A DNA stretch of 64,000 nucleotides from Mesorhizobium sp. WSM3862 (GCF_002294985.1 NZ_NSGE01000003.1:772677-836676); one strand, 5' to 3'. Positions 49,350-60,026 are shown, counted from the stretch's first letter. Notes: generated by a model not told the origin, from the letters alone. Program-made: numbers and translations.

Positions 49350-50348
49350 TCAATAGGTGGTTCGGCGCTCTTCCGACGGCGGACGGCCGAACTGCAGCCG
49401 GTAGCTTTGCGCGAAATAGGAGTGGGAGGTGAAGCCGGTGGCGATCGCGACGTCGAGGATCGGCATGTTGGTCTGGCGCAGCAATTCGCGCGCCCGCTCG
49501 AGCCTGAGCCGCATGTAGTAGCGGCCCGGCGTCACGTTGAGATGGCGCAGGAACAGGCGCTCGACCTGGCGCACCGACAGGCCCGCCGACTTGGCAAGCT
49601 GCACCGCCGACAAAGGCTCATCGAGATGGTCGGCCATCAGCTCGACGATACGTCTCAGCTTCTCCGACTTGCCGGTGAGGTCGCGCTCAGGTCCGACGCG
49701 CTGGCGGTCACCGGCCGAGCGGATGCGCTCGTGCTGGAACTGGTTGGCGACGCCATTGGCGAGATTGGAGCCGAAATCGCCGCGCACGATCTCCAGCATC
49801 AGATCGATCGAGGTGGTGCCGCCGGCGCAGGTGTAGCGCTTGCGATCGATCTCGAAAACGTTGCCGGTGCAGTTGATGTCCGGAAAACGCTCCATGAAGC
49901 CGGCGCGGTTTTCCCAGTGGATAGTGCAGCGGTAGCCGTCGAGCTGGCCGGCCTCGGCGAGCAGATAGGAGCCGACCGAGAGCGCGCCGAGCGCGTTGCC
50001 GCGGCGGCCCCAGCTGCGCAGCGCCGCCAGCACCTTGCTCTTGCCGGGGAATTCGGTGGTGAGCCCGACCGAGACGAACAGGATATCGACCGGCGGCATG
50101 TCGGCGACTGAATAGTCGATCTTGAGCGGCAGGCCGTTGGACGCCATGACTGCGTCGCCATCCGCCGATATCGTCGTCCAGCCGTAATAATCGCGGCCGA
50201 GCAGACGGTTGGCCGAGCGGAAGCAATCGATCGCCGCCGCCAGCGAGAACATCGAAAACTTGTCGACCAGCAGGAAGCCGAACTGCCGACCGCCCTGAAC
50301 GGGATCGCCCATGACCGGCCGTTCAACAGGAGCAGTAAGATTCGGCAA
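49350..50348 (-). CDS. GlxA-family regulator (DJ-1/PfpI plus AraC HTH)
   Basis: 332 aa. The N-terminal DJ-1/PfpI-like glutamine-amidotransferase fold (about 20-200; FGFLLVDKFSMFSLAAAID, GALSVGSYLLAEAGQLDG) has Ser instead of Cys at the nucleophile elbow, so it serves for ligand sensing rather than catalysis. The C-terminal AraC domain (about 230-325) has both helix-turn-helix units (AVQLAKSAGLSVRQVERLF, then DVAIATGFTSHSYFAQSYR). Relatives control amine or betaine/carnitine breakdown. The target here is unknown. A second in-frame ATG at residue 13 is an alternative start. Confidence 0.9.
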   Translation of the reverse strand: MPNLTAPVERPVMGDPVQGGRQFGFLLVDKFSMFSLAAAIDCFRSANRLLGRDYYGWTTISADGDAVMASNGLPLKIDYSVADMPPVDILFVSVGLTTEFPGKSKVLAALRSWGRRGNALGALSVGSYLLAEAGQLDGYRCTIHWENRAGFMERFPDINCTGNVFEIDRKRYTCAGGTTSIDLMLEIVRGDFGSNLANGVANQFQHERIRSAGDRQRVGPERDLTGKSEKLRRIVELMADHLDEPLSAVQLAKSAGLSVRQVERLFLRHLNVTPGRYYMRLRLERARELLRQTNMPILDVAIATGFTSHSYFAQSYRLQFGRPPSEERRTTY

Positions 50349-50364
50349 GGATGCTGCTTTCCGA

Positions 50365-51267
<903 letters not shown>

Positions 51268-51480
51268 TCACCTTCAACACTGTTGCGCGGCCACGCCTCG
51301 CACGCAGCCCTGATCCTCAATCCAGCAGTCGGCACGCGAACGCGGCGCGCAAGCGGTCAAATGCCGCGCGGCATTTTCACGAAAATTCGACAGGGCAATC
51401 CCGTCAAAACGTCGTCGGATGCCGTAAACCCGAAACCGGCTGCTTTTATCGAAGGCCGCTTTTAGCGAAGACGGGGTGTT

Positions 51481-51762
51481 TTAGAAATAGCGGCGGCGCG
51501 AGCGGCTTTCGGTCAGAACGCGCACCGCCTCGCGGAATTCTCGCAGGCGGGCCCTGATCTCGTCGACCTGGTCCTGCCGATCGTCTGGCGACTGGCGCGC
51601 CTCGGCTGTCGGCGATTGCGAATGGGAAGGCGCCGACGGAGCGTATGTGTCGTCGGGTAGTTCCGGACGCTGCGGATGGTCCGAACTATGAAATAGGTAC
51701 GGCTTTGAGCGGACGGCGTCTCCAAGCCATGCACCGACCTTGGAGACTGGACTTTTCCGCAA
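51481..51762 (-). CDS. Small conserved hypothetical, 93 aa
   Basis: The frame runs from a TTG at 51762 to a stop just right of 51480. The middle is Pro/Ser-rich and probably disordered. The C-terminus is a basic amphipathic helix with a distinctive end (DEIRARLREFREAVRVLTES, then RRRYF). No ATG is available in frame, so the start is uncertain. It is divergent from proC by 42 bp. I do not recognise a family; the ordered C-terminal helix is the reason to keep it. Confidence 0.45.
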   Translation of the reverse strand: MRKSPVSKVGAWLGDAVRSKPYLFHSSDHPQRPELPDDTYAPSAPSHSQSPTAEARQSPDDRQDQVDEIRARLREFREAVRVLTESRSRRRYF

Positions 51763-51804
51763 CCGCGCGAGCGGCTAAGGAGAGCCCTCTTTGCGGAGGT
51801 TTCG

Positions 51805-52620
51805 ATGACCATCAGGCTTGTTCTCGCCGGTTGCGGCAATATGGGTTACGCGATGCTCTCGGGCTGGCTGAAATCCGGCAAGCTCGAGCCGTCGGCGGTG
51901 TTCGTGGTCGAGCCAAATGCCGAGTTGCGCAGGCGAGCCGAGCATCTTGGTTGCGGCGCCGCGGCCGACGCGTCCGCCATTCCCGCCGAGGCCATGCCCG
52001 ATCTTGTCGTCATCGCCGTGAAGCCGCAGGTCATCCGCGATGTGACGGCAAGCTACAAGCGCTTCGGCGACGGCAGGACCACCTTCGTCAGCATCGCCGC
52101 GGGCACGCCGGTCGCGACGTTCGAGGAGATTCTGGGCGGGCTCGCGCCGATCGTGCGCTGCATGCCGAACACGCCGGCGGCGATCGGCAAGGGCATGATG
52201 GTGGTGTTTTCCAACCCGCTCGTTCCCGACAACGTCAGGCGTTTCGTCGCCGAGCTGCTCTCGGCGAGCGGCGTCGTGACGACGGTCGACGACGAGAGCC
52301 TGATGGACGCCGTGACCGCGGTCTCCGGTTCCGGCCCGGCCTATATTTTCCATTTCATCGAGGCGCTGACGGTCGCCGCCGAGAAGGCCGGCTTGCCGGC
52401 CGAGACAGCCAAGCTTCTCGCCCTGCAGACCGTCTATGGTGCAGCCTCGCTTGCCGCCGAAAGCGATGAGGAGCCGGGCGTGCTGCGCCAGCAGGTCACC
52501 AGCCCCAACGGCACGACCGCCGCCGCGCTTGCCGTGCTTATGGGCGAAGACCGGCTGACGAAGCTTTTGACCGACGCGGTGGAAGCGGCGCGGCTCAGAT
52601 CGATAGAGTTGGGGAAGTAG
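51805..52620 (+). CDS. proC: Pyrroline-5-carboxylate reductase
   Basis: 271 aa, NADP-dependent last enzyme of proline synthesis. The Rossmann loop is VLAGCGNMGYAMLSGWLKSG, and VIAVKPQ and RCMPNTPAAIGKGM follow. The P5CR signature is AVSGSGPAYIFHFIEALTVAAEKAGL and the end includes QVTSPNGTTAAAL. The 3' end overlaps the convergent SAF-domain gene by 26 bp. Confidence 0.95.
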   Translation: MTIRLVLAGCGNMGYAMLSGWLKSGKLEPSAVFVVEPNAELRRRAEHLGCGAAADASAIPAEAMPDLVVIAVKPQVIRDVTASYKRFGDGRTTFVSIAAGTPVATFEEILGGLAPIVRCMPNTPAAIGKGMMVVFSNPLVPDNVRRFVAELLSASGVVTTVDDESLMDAVTAVSGSGPAYIFHFIEALTVAAEKAGLPAETAKLLALQTVYGAASLAAESDEEPGVLRQQVTSPNGTTAAALAVLMGEDRLTKLLTDAVEAARLRSIELGK

Positions 52621-53935
52621 TCCTCACGCCATACAGCATCTCGTCCTGCAGTTGGCGCAGGGCAAATAGCTTGGTCGTCTTGTCGGGCGCGGCGTTGTCG
52701 GCGGTCAGGAGTTCGCCCTTCCTGACCGGCTTCAGCACCTTGCCGCCTTCAAGCAGTCCGACCGGCACGGCACGGCTGGCGCGCGCCTCGGCGACCGTCA
52801 TGGTCCAGGAGCGGTAGCAGGTCTCGCCGATGGCGTCGAAGATCTCGCCTGCGGCGAGGTCGCGCTTGGCGACCGCGCAGACCTCGGCCACCGGTTTAGG
52901 CAGCGGCACCATGTCGGGTTTGCCGTAGAGCATGATGCGGGCTGCGGTCAGCGGCACCTCCAGCGAGGTCAGGTGGTACGGCCTGAAGAAGCTGTAATAA
53001 GGGCCGTGGCCGACATGGAGATCGTCCATGCGCTCGACGACACGCGGATGCGTCGCCTCGACGATGACAAAGACGCCTGGCGCCACGCCCTTGCCGATCG
53101 TGTAGTCGACGATACCCTTCTTCGCCAGGATGCCGCCGTCCTCGCGCGGGATGAGCACCTTGGCCAGCTGATCACGGTCGGCTTTCGGGCCGTGCATGCC
53201 CGGAACATCGGGCACCAGGCCGGTGGCGTTGGCGATGGCGCACATCTCGACCATGGTCTTGGAGCCGTCGACGAACTCGACCAACATGCGCGGGTTCATG
53301 TTCCGGCGCAGCGCTTCATCCCGATAATCGTCGGGAACGGCGTCGTGGTTGAGCGGGTTGTTCTTGCCCTTGCCGGCCGAGACGATGGTATAACCGAGCG
53401 CCGAGGCGAACTCGATCAGCTCCATGCAGCTCGACGGCTCATCACCGGCGCCGACCGAATAGACGACGCCGAGCCGATCCGCCTGCTGCTTGAGGTAGCA
53501 GCCGATGGTCACGTCGGCCTCGACATTCATCATCACCAGATGCTTGCCATGCTGCATGGCCATCAGGTCGAAATCGGCGGCGACGCCGGGTTTACCGGTG
53601 GCATCGATGACGACGTCGATCAGCGGATTGGTGACCAGCATTTCATTCGAGGTGATGGCAATCCTGCCGCCTTCTATCGCCTGGTTGATCTTGGAGGCGG
53701 TCTCGGCTTCGGCAGCCATTGCATCGTCGCCATAGGCGATGCGGATCGCGTCACGAGCCGTGTGCGGGCGGCGCGTCGAAATGGCCGCAATCGAAATGCC
53801 CGGCATCAGCATGCCCTGCGTCACCAGATCGGTGCCCATCTCGCCGGAACCGATCACGCCGATGCGCACGGGGCGGCCGTCCGCGGCGCGCCGGGCGAGA
53901 TCGCGGGCAAGCCCGGTCAGGGCGACATTTGTCAT
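52595..53935 (-). CDS. SAF-domain NAD(P)-dependent oxidoreductase
   Basis: 446 aa from the ATG at 53935. The N-terminal homoserine-dehydrogenase-like Rossmann domain (IGVIGSGEMGTDLVTQGMLM, about 24-45) continues with IDVVIDATGKPGVAADFDL and VMMNVEADVTIGCYLK. The catalytic-domain-like middle has AGKGKNNPLNHDAVPDDY. A C-terminal SAF domain (KRDLAAGEIFDAIGE, LLEGGKVLKPVRKGELLT) is why such proteins are sometimes misnamed FlgA. The substrate is unknown, possibly an aldonate or amino-acid derivative. The upstream extension to 54097 has no family support. Confidence 0.8.
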   Translation of the reverse strand: MTNVALTGLARDLARRAADGRPVRIGVIGSGEMGTDLVTQGMLMPGISIAAISTRRPHTARDAIRIAYGDDAMAAEAETASKINQAIEGGRIAITSNEMLVTNPLIDVVIDATGKPGVAADFDLMAMQHGKHLVMMNVEADVTIGCYLKQQADRLGVVYSVGAGDEPSSCMELIEFASALGYTIVSAGKGKNNPLNHDAVPDDYRDEALRRNMNPRMLVEFVDGSKTMVEMCAIANATGLVPDVPGMHGPKADRDQLAKVLIPREDGGILAKKGIVDYTIGKGVAPGVFVIVEATHPRVVERMDDLHVGHGPYYSFFRPYHLTSLEVPLTAARIMLYGKPDMVPLPKPVAEVCAVAKRDLAAGEIFDAIGETCYRSWTMTVAEARASRAVPVGLLEGGKVLKPVRKGELLTADNAAPDKTTKLFALRQLQDEMLYGVRTTSPTLSI

Positions 53936-54457
53936 AGAAGAACGTCCATGCTTTGCTTCAGCCCGCAATACAGGGAACGATCCCCGTTTGCCAACAAAAC
54001 CAGCCACCCATGGCAATTTCGTGCGCACGTCTTGCAGGACCGGCGCAGATTTCCCGCAGCAATCCGCAACCTTCAGGTGTTTCAAAGCCTTGGCCATGTC
54101 CGGAGGAAGGGCAGATGCCGCGGTTCATGCCAAGTGCCGATCTGACCGCCAAAGTTGGCACGGTGAGCGACGCCTCGGTCGATTCCTTTGTGCGGACTTA
54201 CTGTTTATTTAGGGAAAATAGTGTTCGCGGTCGGTTTCAACTGAACGGCGCCCTCGGCGAGGATCGTTTTCTGTGCCATTTTTGCTACATCCGCCGGGAC
54301 TAATGGCTGGAATCCGTGCTTTTGAAGCGCTCTAAATCAATAAGTCCTCCCATCCGCGAAAAATCTGCTAGATACTCGTTGCAAGCTCCGGTGGCAGGCT
54401 TGGGCGAAATAAGCGCTGACAAAAGCAAAAAGGCGCGGGGATAGTCACGGGGTAGAA
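53936..54457. other. 522-bp non-coding stretch upstream of tolC
   Basis: No ORF here has convincing family features. The half nearest tolC (54190-54400) is more AT-rich, with GTTTATTTAGGGAAAATAG near 54205. It likely holds the promoters of the secretion operon and of the divergent oxidoreductase. A short dyad GTGCC(A/G)...TTGGCAC lies around 54130-54161. Confidence 0.4.
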
Positions 54458-55906
54458 ATGACCAGGACGGGTAAAGTGACCGTCGGCTGGCGCCTTGCGC
54501 TTGCCATGACGGTGTCGATGCTGGCTTGCGGAAGCGCCAGCGCACTCACGCTCAAGGAAGCTGTAGCAGTCGCGGTCGAATCCAATCCGGAGATTGGGCA
54601 GGCGATCGAAAACCGCGAAGCCATCGAATTCGAGCTGCGCCAGGCGAAAGGGCTCTATCTTCCCAGCGTCGATCTCGAAGCGTCGACCGGCGTCCGCCGT
54701 CTGGATAACGACTCCCGGCGAGCGCTCGACGAGGACCATGACGCGCTTTATCCAAACGAAGCGGACCTCACCGTCTCACAGACGCTCTATGACAGTGGCG
54801 CGAGACGGGCAGAATTGAACCGCCAGGCCTCGCGCGTCGACGGAGCTTCCTTCAGGGTGCTGGAACGGTCCGAATTCATCGGGCTTGCCGTCGTCCAGGA
54901 CTATCTCGAATACATGCTGCAGGCGTCGATCGTCGCCGAAGCGAAGAAGAACCTCGGCTTCCATCAGTCTATACTCGGCGACATCAAGCAAGGCATCGCG
55001 GGCGGCGCGCTCAACGATGCCGACCGGCAGCAGGCCGAGGAGCGGCTTTACGCCGCCAAGGCGCGGATGCAGGAGGCGACCGAGGAACTGGAAGCGGCCA
55101 AGATCCGCTTCTTCAAGAATGTCGGCAAGCCGCTGACCAACCCGTCGCGGCCGGCCGATGTGGCCGGCGCGCTGCCGCGCTCGCTCGATGACGCGATCGG
55201 GCTTGCCAGACAGAACAATCCGCGCGTCCACATGGCCAACAGCGACATCGATGCTGCCGCGTCGCTGGTCGACGCCGCGCGGGCGAAATACGGCCCCACC
55301 ATTACCGCCGAGGGTGTCGCACGGGGCGGCTATGACATCGACGGCGACGACGGCGACACCAGCGACCTGCAGGCTCGGGTGGTGCTGCGCTGGAATCTCT
55401 ATCGCGGCGGCATCGACAAAGCCAACGAGCAGGAGCAGATCCGCCGCACCAGCGAGCAGCGCCTTGCGCTGCATCAGGTGCTGCGCGAGATCGAGGAAGC
55501 CGTCCGCACATCTTGGGACCGCCGCTTCCGCCAGGCGGAACTTGCGCAGACGCTGCGGCTGCAGGCAGCAACCAACGAAAGGCTGGTTGCCTCCTACCGC
55601 GAGCAGTTCAAGGTCGGACAGCGCTCGCTGCTCGACGTGCTGGATGCGCAGAACACGCGCTTCAACACCGCGACGCTGGCCGACACCTCGTCCTACGCGT
55701 CGCTGTTTGCCCAATACCGGCTGCTGGCCGCGACCGGGGAGTTGCTGAAGACACTGAACATCCAGCCGGCCAAGCAGGCAGCCGCCTACGCGCGTAGCGA
55801 ATTCGGCACGCCGGCGACAGCCGATACCGAAACCTATGCGCGCACACCATCGGAGCAGAAGAACGATCTGCCGTTCGACATCCTCGCACCGGTCAGGAAG
55901 AAGTAG
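54458..55906 (+). CDS. TolC-family outer-membrane secretion protein
   Basis: 482 aa. A signal peptide (about 1-29, ending SASA-LT) is followed by TLKEAVAVAVESNPEIGQAI, the classical TolC start. Two structural repeats follow, each with the long coiled-coil helices. LTVSQTLYDSGARRAELNRQ and VVLRWNLYRGGIDKANEQEQ are the paired beta-strand/helix starts, and FKVGQRSLLDVLDAQNTRF marks the second repeat. As first gene before an ABC exporter and an HlyD protein it should be the outer-membrane channel (LapE/AggA type) of a type I secretion system. Confidence 0.93.
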   Translation: MTRTGKVTVGWRLALAMTVSMLACGSASALTLKEAVAVAVESNPEIGQAIENREAIEFELRQAKGLYLPSVDLEASTGVRRLDNDSRRALDEDHDALYPNEADLTVSQTLYDSGARRAELNRQASRVDGASFRVLERSEFIGLAVVQDYLEYMLQASIVAEAKKNLGFHQSILGDIKQGIAGGALNDADRQQAEERLYAAKARMQEATEELEAAKIRFFKNVGKPLTNPSRPADVAGALPRSLDDAIGLARQNNPRVHMANSDIDAAASLVDAARAKYGPTITAEGVARGGYDIDGDDGDTSDLQARVVLRWNLYRGGIDKANEQEQIRRTSEQRLALHQVLREIEEAVRTSWDRRFRQAELAQTLRLQAATNERLVASYREQFKVGQRSLLDVLDAQNTRFNTATLADTSSYASLFAQYRLLAATGELLKTLNIQPAKQAAAYARSEFGTPATADTETYARTPSEQKNDLPFDILAPVRKK

Positions 55907-55944
55907 CCGATGTAAGCATCGATCTCTGGTCCTTCGGGCGGATC

Positions 55945-58077
55945 GTGAACCAGCAACCTAATATCATCTCGCCCAAGGAGGCTTTCAAAGCCTGCTTCTC
56001 GGCGATTGCAGCCTATCTCGGCCGGCCGAGCGCCGAGACCGTGCTGTTTGCCGGGGTGCCGATTTCGGACACGCGCATCGAGCCGGACGACATCAGGCAT
56101 CTGGCCGAACGGATCGGTCTCGAGGTCCAGGCGTTCAACCATCGCGATTTCGTGCGCGGCCGGATCGATCTTCCGGCCATCGTCTTCCGCGCCAGACAAC
56201 TCCCGGTTGCGTTGCTCGCCGAAACGGAAACCGGGCAATTTCTAACGGCGCCGCAGGAAAACGGCCGCACCACGATCGGCAAATCGGAGCTTGCCGAAAG
56301 CTACATCAGCGGTGGCGCCTCATTCTCGATCACCTATGCCAACACCGCCGAGGAGATGACGGTCGGCACGGCGCCGAGGATCGAAAGACGCCATTGGCTG
56401 ACCGGAACGATGGGGGCGTTCTGGCGCACTTACTCGAAGGTCGTGCTGTCGGCGGTCTTCATCAACCTCTTGGCGATCGCCTCGCCGATCTTCACCATGA
56501 ACGTCTACGACCGCATCCTGCCGAACAAGGCGATCTCGACGCTCTGGGTGCTGGCGCTCGGGATCGGCGCGGCCATCCTGTTCGACCTGTTGCTGAAGAC
56601 GGCCCGTGCCTCGCTTATCGACTATGCCGGGCGCAAGGCGGATCTCAGGATTTCCTATCTGCTGTTCGAGAAAGTGCTCAACTCGTCGCTTTCGGCGCGG
56701 CCGGGATCGACCGGCGAATACGCGAATCGTGTCACACAATATGAGTTCGTGCGCGAGTTCTTCACCTCGAATACCATAAGCGTCTTCATCGACACGGTTT
56801 TCGTCTTCGTCTTCCTGCTGGTCATCTACGCTATTGGCGGCTGGCTGGTGATCATACCGGCGCTCGCCTTCGTCATCGCCGTCATTGTCGGTCTGGTGAC
56901 ACAGAGGCGCATCGGCAGGCGGGTCGCCGCCTCGATGAACGAATCTGCCCAGCGCCAGGCGCTCCTGGTCGAGTCCATTTCCACGCTGGAGACGATCAAG
57001 TCGCTGCGCGCCGAGGCCTATCTGCTGCGCAAATGGGGCGAGCACTCGAAGAACGCCGCCAGCACCTCGGAGAAGATCAAGGAGCTTTCCGCCGCTGCCG
57101 GCAACATCACCGGCGCCATCCAGCAATTCGTCACCGTCGCCCTGGTGGTTGCCGGCGCCTATGCCTTCTCGGAAGGCCAGGTCTCGACCGGCGCGATTAT
57201 CGGCACGGTCATGCTGGCGGGCCGCGCGGTCGCGCCGCTCGGCCAGATCGCCATCACACTCTCCCGCTTCCGGCAAGCCGTGCTGTCGCTCAGGATCGTC
57301 AATACGATCATGTCGCAGCCGGAGGACCGGCCCGACACGGTTGGCTTCGTCAACCGGCCGATCCGCAGCGGCGCGATGCTGTTCAAGAATGTCGGCTTCG
57401 CCTATCCAGGCACCGAAAACGAGGTTCTGAACGGGCTCAACATTGCAATCCGCCCCGGCGAGCGCATCGGCATCATCGGCCGCATCGGCTCCGGCAAGAC
57501 CACGATGGGGCGCCTAATCGGCCGGCTGTTCCTGCCGACGTCCGGAGAACTGCTGCTCGACGGCATCGACATCCGCCAATACCACCCGTCCGAAGTTCGT
57601 GCCGCGGTCGGTATCGTCGCGCAGGCCGGCGACCTGTTTTCGGGCACGATCAAGGAAAACCTTCTGATGGCCGCGCCGGACGCGACCGACGAGGAAATCA
57701 TCGATGCGGCGAAGGCCGCGGGCGTCGACGACTTCGTCTCTCGCCATCCGCGCGGCTACGACATGAATGTCGGCGAGCGTGGCACCAATCTGTCGGGAGG
57801 CCAGAGGCAGGCCGTGGCGATCGCGCGGCTGCTGCTGACCAAGCCGAAAATCGTGTTCCTGGACGAGCCGTCGGGTTCGATGGACCTGGCCTCGGAACGG
57901 CAGTTGATCAAGCAGCTCAAGGTGGCGTTCGACCGCAACACGACGCTGATCGTATCGACCCATCGCTACAGCATGCTGGAGTTGGTCGACCGCCTCATCG
58001 TCATCGAGCAGGGGCGCGTGGTCGCGGACGGAGCAAAGGAACAAGTCATCCAGGCATTGCAAAAGGCGAATGCCTGA
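55945..58077 (+). CDS. Type I secretion ABC transporter (LapB-type)
   Basis: 710 aa, GTG start at 55945, 38 bp after tolC. An N-terminal C39-like domain (about 8-130) lacks a catalytic Cys-His pair, as in RTX/Lap exporters that do not cleave a leader. Six TM helices (about 160-430) precede the nucleotide-binding domain: Walker A GRIGSGKTT at 512, signature LSGGQRQAVAIAR at 616, Walker B IVFLDEPSGSMD near 636 and switch STHR. It exports a C-terminal-signal substrate, most likely the adhesin at 61353. Confidence 0.93.
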   Translation: MNQQPNIISPKEAFKACFSAIAAYLGRPSAETVLFAGVPISDTRIEPDDIRHLAERIGLEVQAFNHRDFVRGRIDLPAIVFRARQLPVALLAETETGQFLTAPQENGRTTIGKSELAESYISGGASFSITYANTAEEMTVGTAPRIERRHWLTGTMGAFWRTYSKVVLSAVFINLLAIASPIFTMNVYDRILPNKAISTLWVLALGIGAAILFDLLLKTARASLIDYAGRKADLRISYLLFEKVLNSSLSARPGSTGEYANRVTQYEFVREFFTSNTISVFIDTVFVFVFLLVIYAIGGWLVIIPALAFVIAVIVGLVTQRRIGRRVAASMNESAQRQALLVESISTLETIKSLRAEAYLLRKWGEHSKNAASTSEKIKELSAAAGNITGAIQQFVTVALVVAGAYAFSEGQVSTGAIIGTVMLAGRAVAPLGQIAITLSRFRQAVLSLRIVNTIMSQPEDRPDTVGFVNRPIRSGAMLFKNVGFAYPGTENEVLNGLNIAIRPGERIGIIGRIGSGKTTMGRLIGRLFLPTSGELLLDGIDIRQYHPSEVRAAVGIVAQAGDLFSGTIKENLLMAAPDATDEEIIDAAKAAGVDDFVSRHPRGYDMNVGERGTNLSGGQRQAVAIARLLLTKPKIVFLDEPSGSMDLASERQLIKQLKVAFDRNTTLIVSTHRYSMLELVDRLIVIEQGRVVADGAKEQVIQALQKANA

Positions 58078-58092
58078 CCGGGACGTTGGGGA

Positions 58093-59382
58093 ATGTTAGC
58101 AAAAGACGACCGGCCGCCACTTTTCGCTTCGGCGTCCGTATACATCATAGGGGCACTGTTCGTGGCCTTCACCGCCTGGGCATCCTTTGCCGAGGTCGAT
58201 GAGATCGCGCGCGGCGACGGCAAGGTCATTCCCGCTTCCAAGACGCAGATCATCCAGGCGAGCGAAGCCGGCGTCGTCCAGGAAATCGCTGTCAAGATCG
58301 GCCAGACCGTCAGGAAGAACGATCTGATCATCCGCCTCGACAACACAGGCAACACCTCGAGCCTGGGTGAGGAGCAGGCCAAGGCGCGGGCGTTGCAGGC
58401 GCGCATTGCCAGGCTCAAATTCGAGCAGAGCGGCAATCTCGAGGGCGCGTTCCCCTGTCCGTCCGACATCCAGAAGACTGCCCCGGAGATCTGCGACAAC
58501 GAGCAGAAGCTGCTCGTTGCGCGCCGGGACAACTTCCAAGTCAAGCTGTCCGTGTTGAAGTCGCGTCTCGATCAGCGCGAGAAGGAACTGGACGAGGCAA
58601 CCGCCAATTCAGACCGCCTGTCCAAGAGCCTCGCCGTCAGCGACCAGGAAACGGCGCTCGTCGAATCGATGGTCAAGAAAGGCCTGATGGCCAGGACCGA
58701 ACAGATTCGCGTCGAGCGGGAGCAGACCGATCTCCGCGGGCAGCTCAACCTTGCCGGAGAGACCATCAAGAAGAGCAAGGCGGCCATCACCGAGGCGCAG
58801 CTTCAAGTCGACGAGCTCGGCCTGCAATTGCAGCAGGAAGCATTGAGCGACTTGACGCAGGCGCTGGCGGACCTCTCTGTGGTGGACGAAACCATTCGCG
58901 GCGCCACCGACAAGGTGGCGCGGACCGATATCCGCTCGCCTGTCGACGGCATCGTCAACACGCTTGATGTCAATACGCTCGGCGCTTTCGTCCAGCCGGG
59001 CGCGGTCGTGGCCGGCATCGTGCCGACCTCGGAGACGCTGCTGGTCGAGGCGCGGGTCTCGCCGCGCGACGTCGCCTTCATCCAGCCGGACCAGGACGCG
59101 CTGATCAAGGTCACGGCCTACGACTTCTCGATCTTCGGCGGCATCGACGGCAAGGTCTCCAACATCACCGCCGACAGCCTGGTCGACCAGAAGACGGGCG
59201 AGCCCTACTATCAAGTGCGCGTCGCGACCGAGAAATCCACGCTGCAAAGGAACGGCAAGACTTATTCGATTATCCCCGGCATGATCTGCTCGGTCGATAT
59301 CAAGACCGGGCGCAAGACGATCCTCAACTATCTTTTGAAGCCCATCAACAAGGCGCGCCAGGAGGCGATGAGTGAACGATAG
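58093..59382 (+). CDS. HlyD-family membrane fusion protein (LapC-type)
   Basis: 429 aa. One N-terminal TM (about 15-33) is followed by the first lipoyl half (GDGKVIPASKTQIIQASEAG, VVQEIAVKIGQTV). A long coiled coil (about 150-275) and the second lipoyl half with RTDIRSPVDGIVN come next. A beta-barrel with RVSPRDVAFIQPDQDALIKV precedes the end GMICSVDIKTGRKTIL. It bridges the ABC transporter and TolC. It starts 15 bp after the ABC gene and its end overlaps the next start by 11 bp. Confidence 0.93.
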   Translation: MLAKDDRPPLFASASVYIIGALFVAFTAWASFAEVDEIARGDGKVIPASKTQIIQASEAGVVQEIAVKIGQTVRKNDLIIRLDNTGNTSSLGEEQAKARALQARIARLKFEQSGNLEGAFPCPSDIQKTAPEICDNEQKLLVARRDNFQVKLSVLKSRLDQREKELDEATANSDRLSKSLAVSDQETALVESMVKKGLMARTEQIRVEREQTDLRGQLNLAGETIKKSKAAITEAQLQVDELGLQLQQEALSDLTQALADLSVVDETIRGATDKVARTDIRSPVDGIVNTLDVNTLGAFVQPGAVVAGIVPTSETLLVEARVSPRDVAFIQPDQDALIKVTAYDFSIFGGIDGKVSNITADSLVDQKTGEPYYQVRVATEKSTLQRNGKTYSIIPGMICSVDIKTGRKTILNYLLKPINKARQEAMSER

Positions 59383-60013
59383 CGCCGCACGCCCCGACAC
59401 TCCGCGCGACCGGCTGCTGCCGCCGCTCGCAGCCGAAGATTTCGGCCCGGAGTTCCGCGTCGTGGCGCGTGGCGGCGTGCGCCGCGGCATCCGGCTGGAG
59501 CGAGCCTTCTGGGTGTCGCTGAAGCAGATGGCCGAAAGCCGCAAATGCACGATCGGCATGCTGGTCGAGGAGATCGCCGAAAATCATCCCGACCAGGGCA
59601 ATCTCACATCGGCGATCCGGGTCGCATGCATGCGCGGCCTCGCCGAGGAAAGCATGGAACTGCGCAAGCTCGCCTCGATCCGGACCATCAACGCGATCCT
59701 GGTCGCCTGCCCCTCGCCCGCCTTCGCGCTGTCTTCGTCGAAGAAGATCCTGACCTTCAATGCCCCGTTCCAGCAATTGGTCAGGCGCCAGCTGCCGAAC
59801 GCGCCGGGCGACGACGGCAGGCAGGACCTCAAGCTGGCGCTGGACCTCAACGTCGTCGACGTTTTTGCCCGGCTCGACGCCAATGGCGAGACACCCGTCA
59901 CCACCGGCTTCGTCATCGGCGCCGGCGAGCGCCGCTACAGGGGCCAGCTCAGCGCGGTGCGCGCGCCGGTCACAGAGCCGGAGCTGTTGATGGCGTTCGT
60001 CTTCAACGGTTGA
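59372..60013 (+). CDS. Ribbon-helix-helix / PAS-like fusion protein
   Basis: 213 aa with a GTG start inside the end of the HlyD gene, so part of the secretion operon. Residues about 38-95 resemble the RHH_4 DNA-binding fold: RGIRLERAFWVSLKQMAESR, then CTIGMLVEEIAENHP. The C-terminal part (about 105-213) looks like a divergent PAS domain (NAILVACPSPAFALSSSKKI, TFNAPFQQLVRR, GERRYRGQLSAVRAPVTE). It may be a ligand-responsive repressor or activator of the adhesin locus. This is inference from domain order and position; the PAS call is moderate. Confidence 0.7.
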   Translation: MNDSAARPDTPRDRLLPPLAAEDFGPEFRVVARGGVRRGIRLERAFWVSLKQMAESRKCTIGMLVEEIAENHPDQGNLTSAIRVACMRGLAEESMELRKLASIRTINAILVACPSPAFALSSSKKILTFNAPFQQLVRRQLPNAPGDDGRQDLKLALDLNVVDVFARLDANGETPVTTGFVIGAGERRYRGQLSAVRAPVTEPELLMAFVFNG

Positions 60014-60026
60014 AGGGGCAAGCCGC

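Noticed and set aside
53945..54097. Extra N-terminal 54 residues of the SAF-domain oxidoreductase
   Set aside because: The segment before MTNVALTGLARDLA has no resemblance to the family and its codon pattern is poor.
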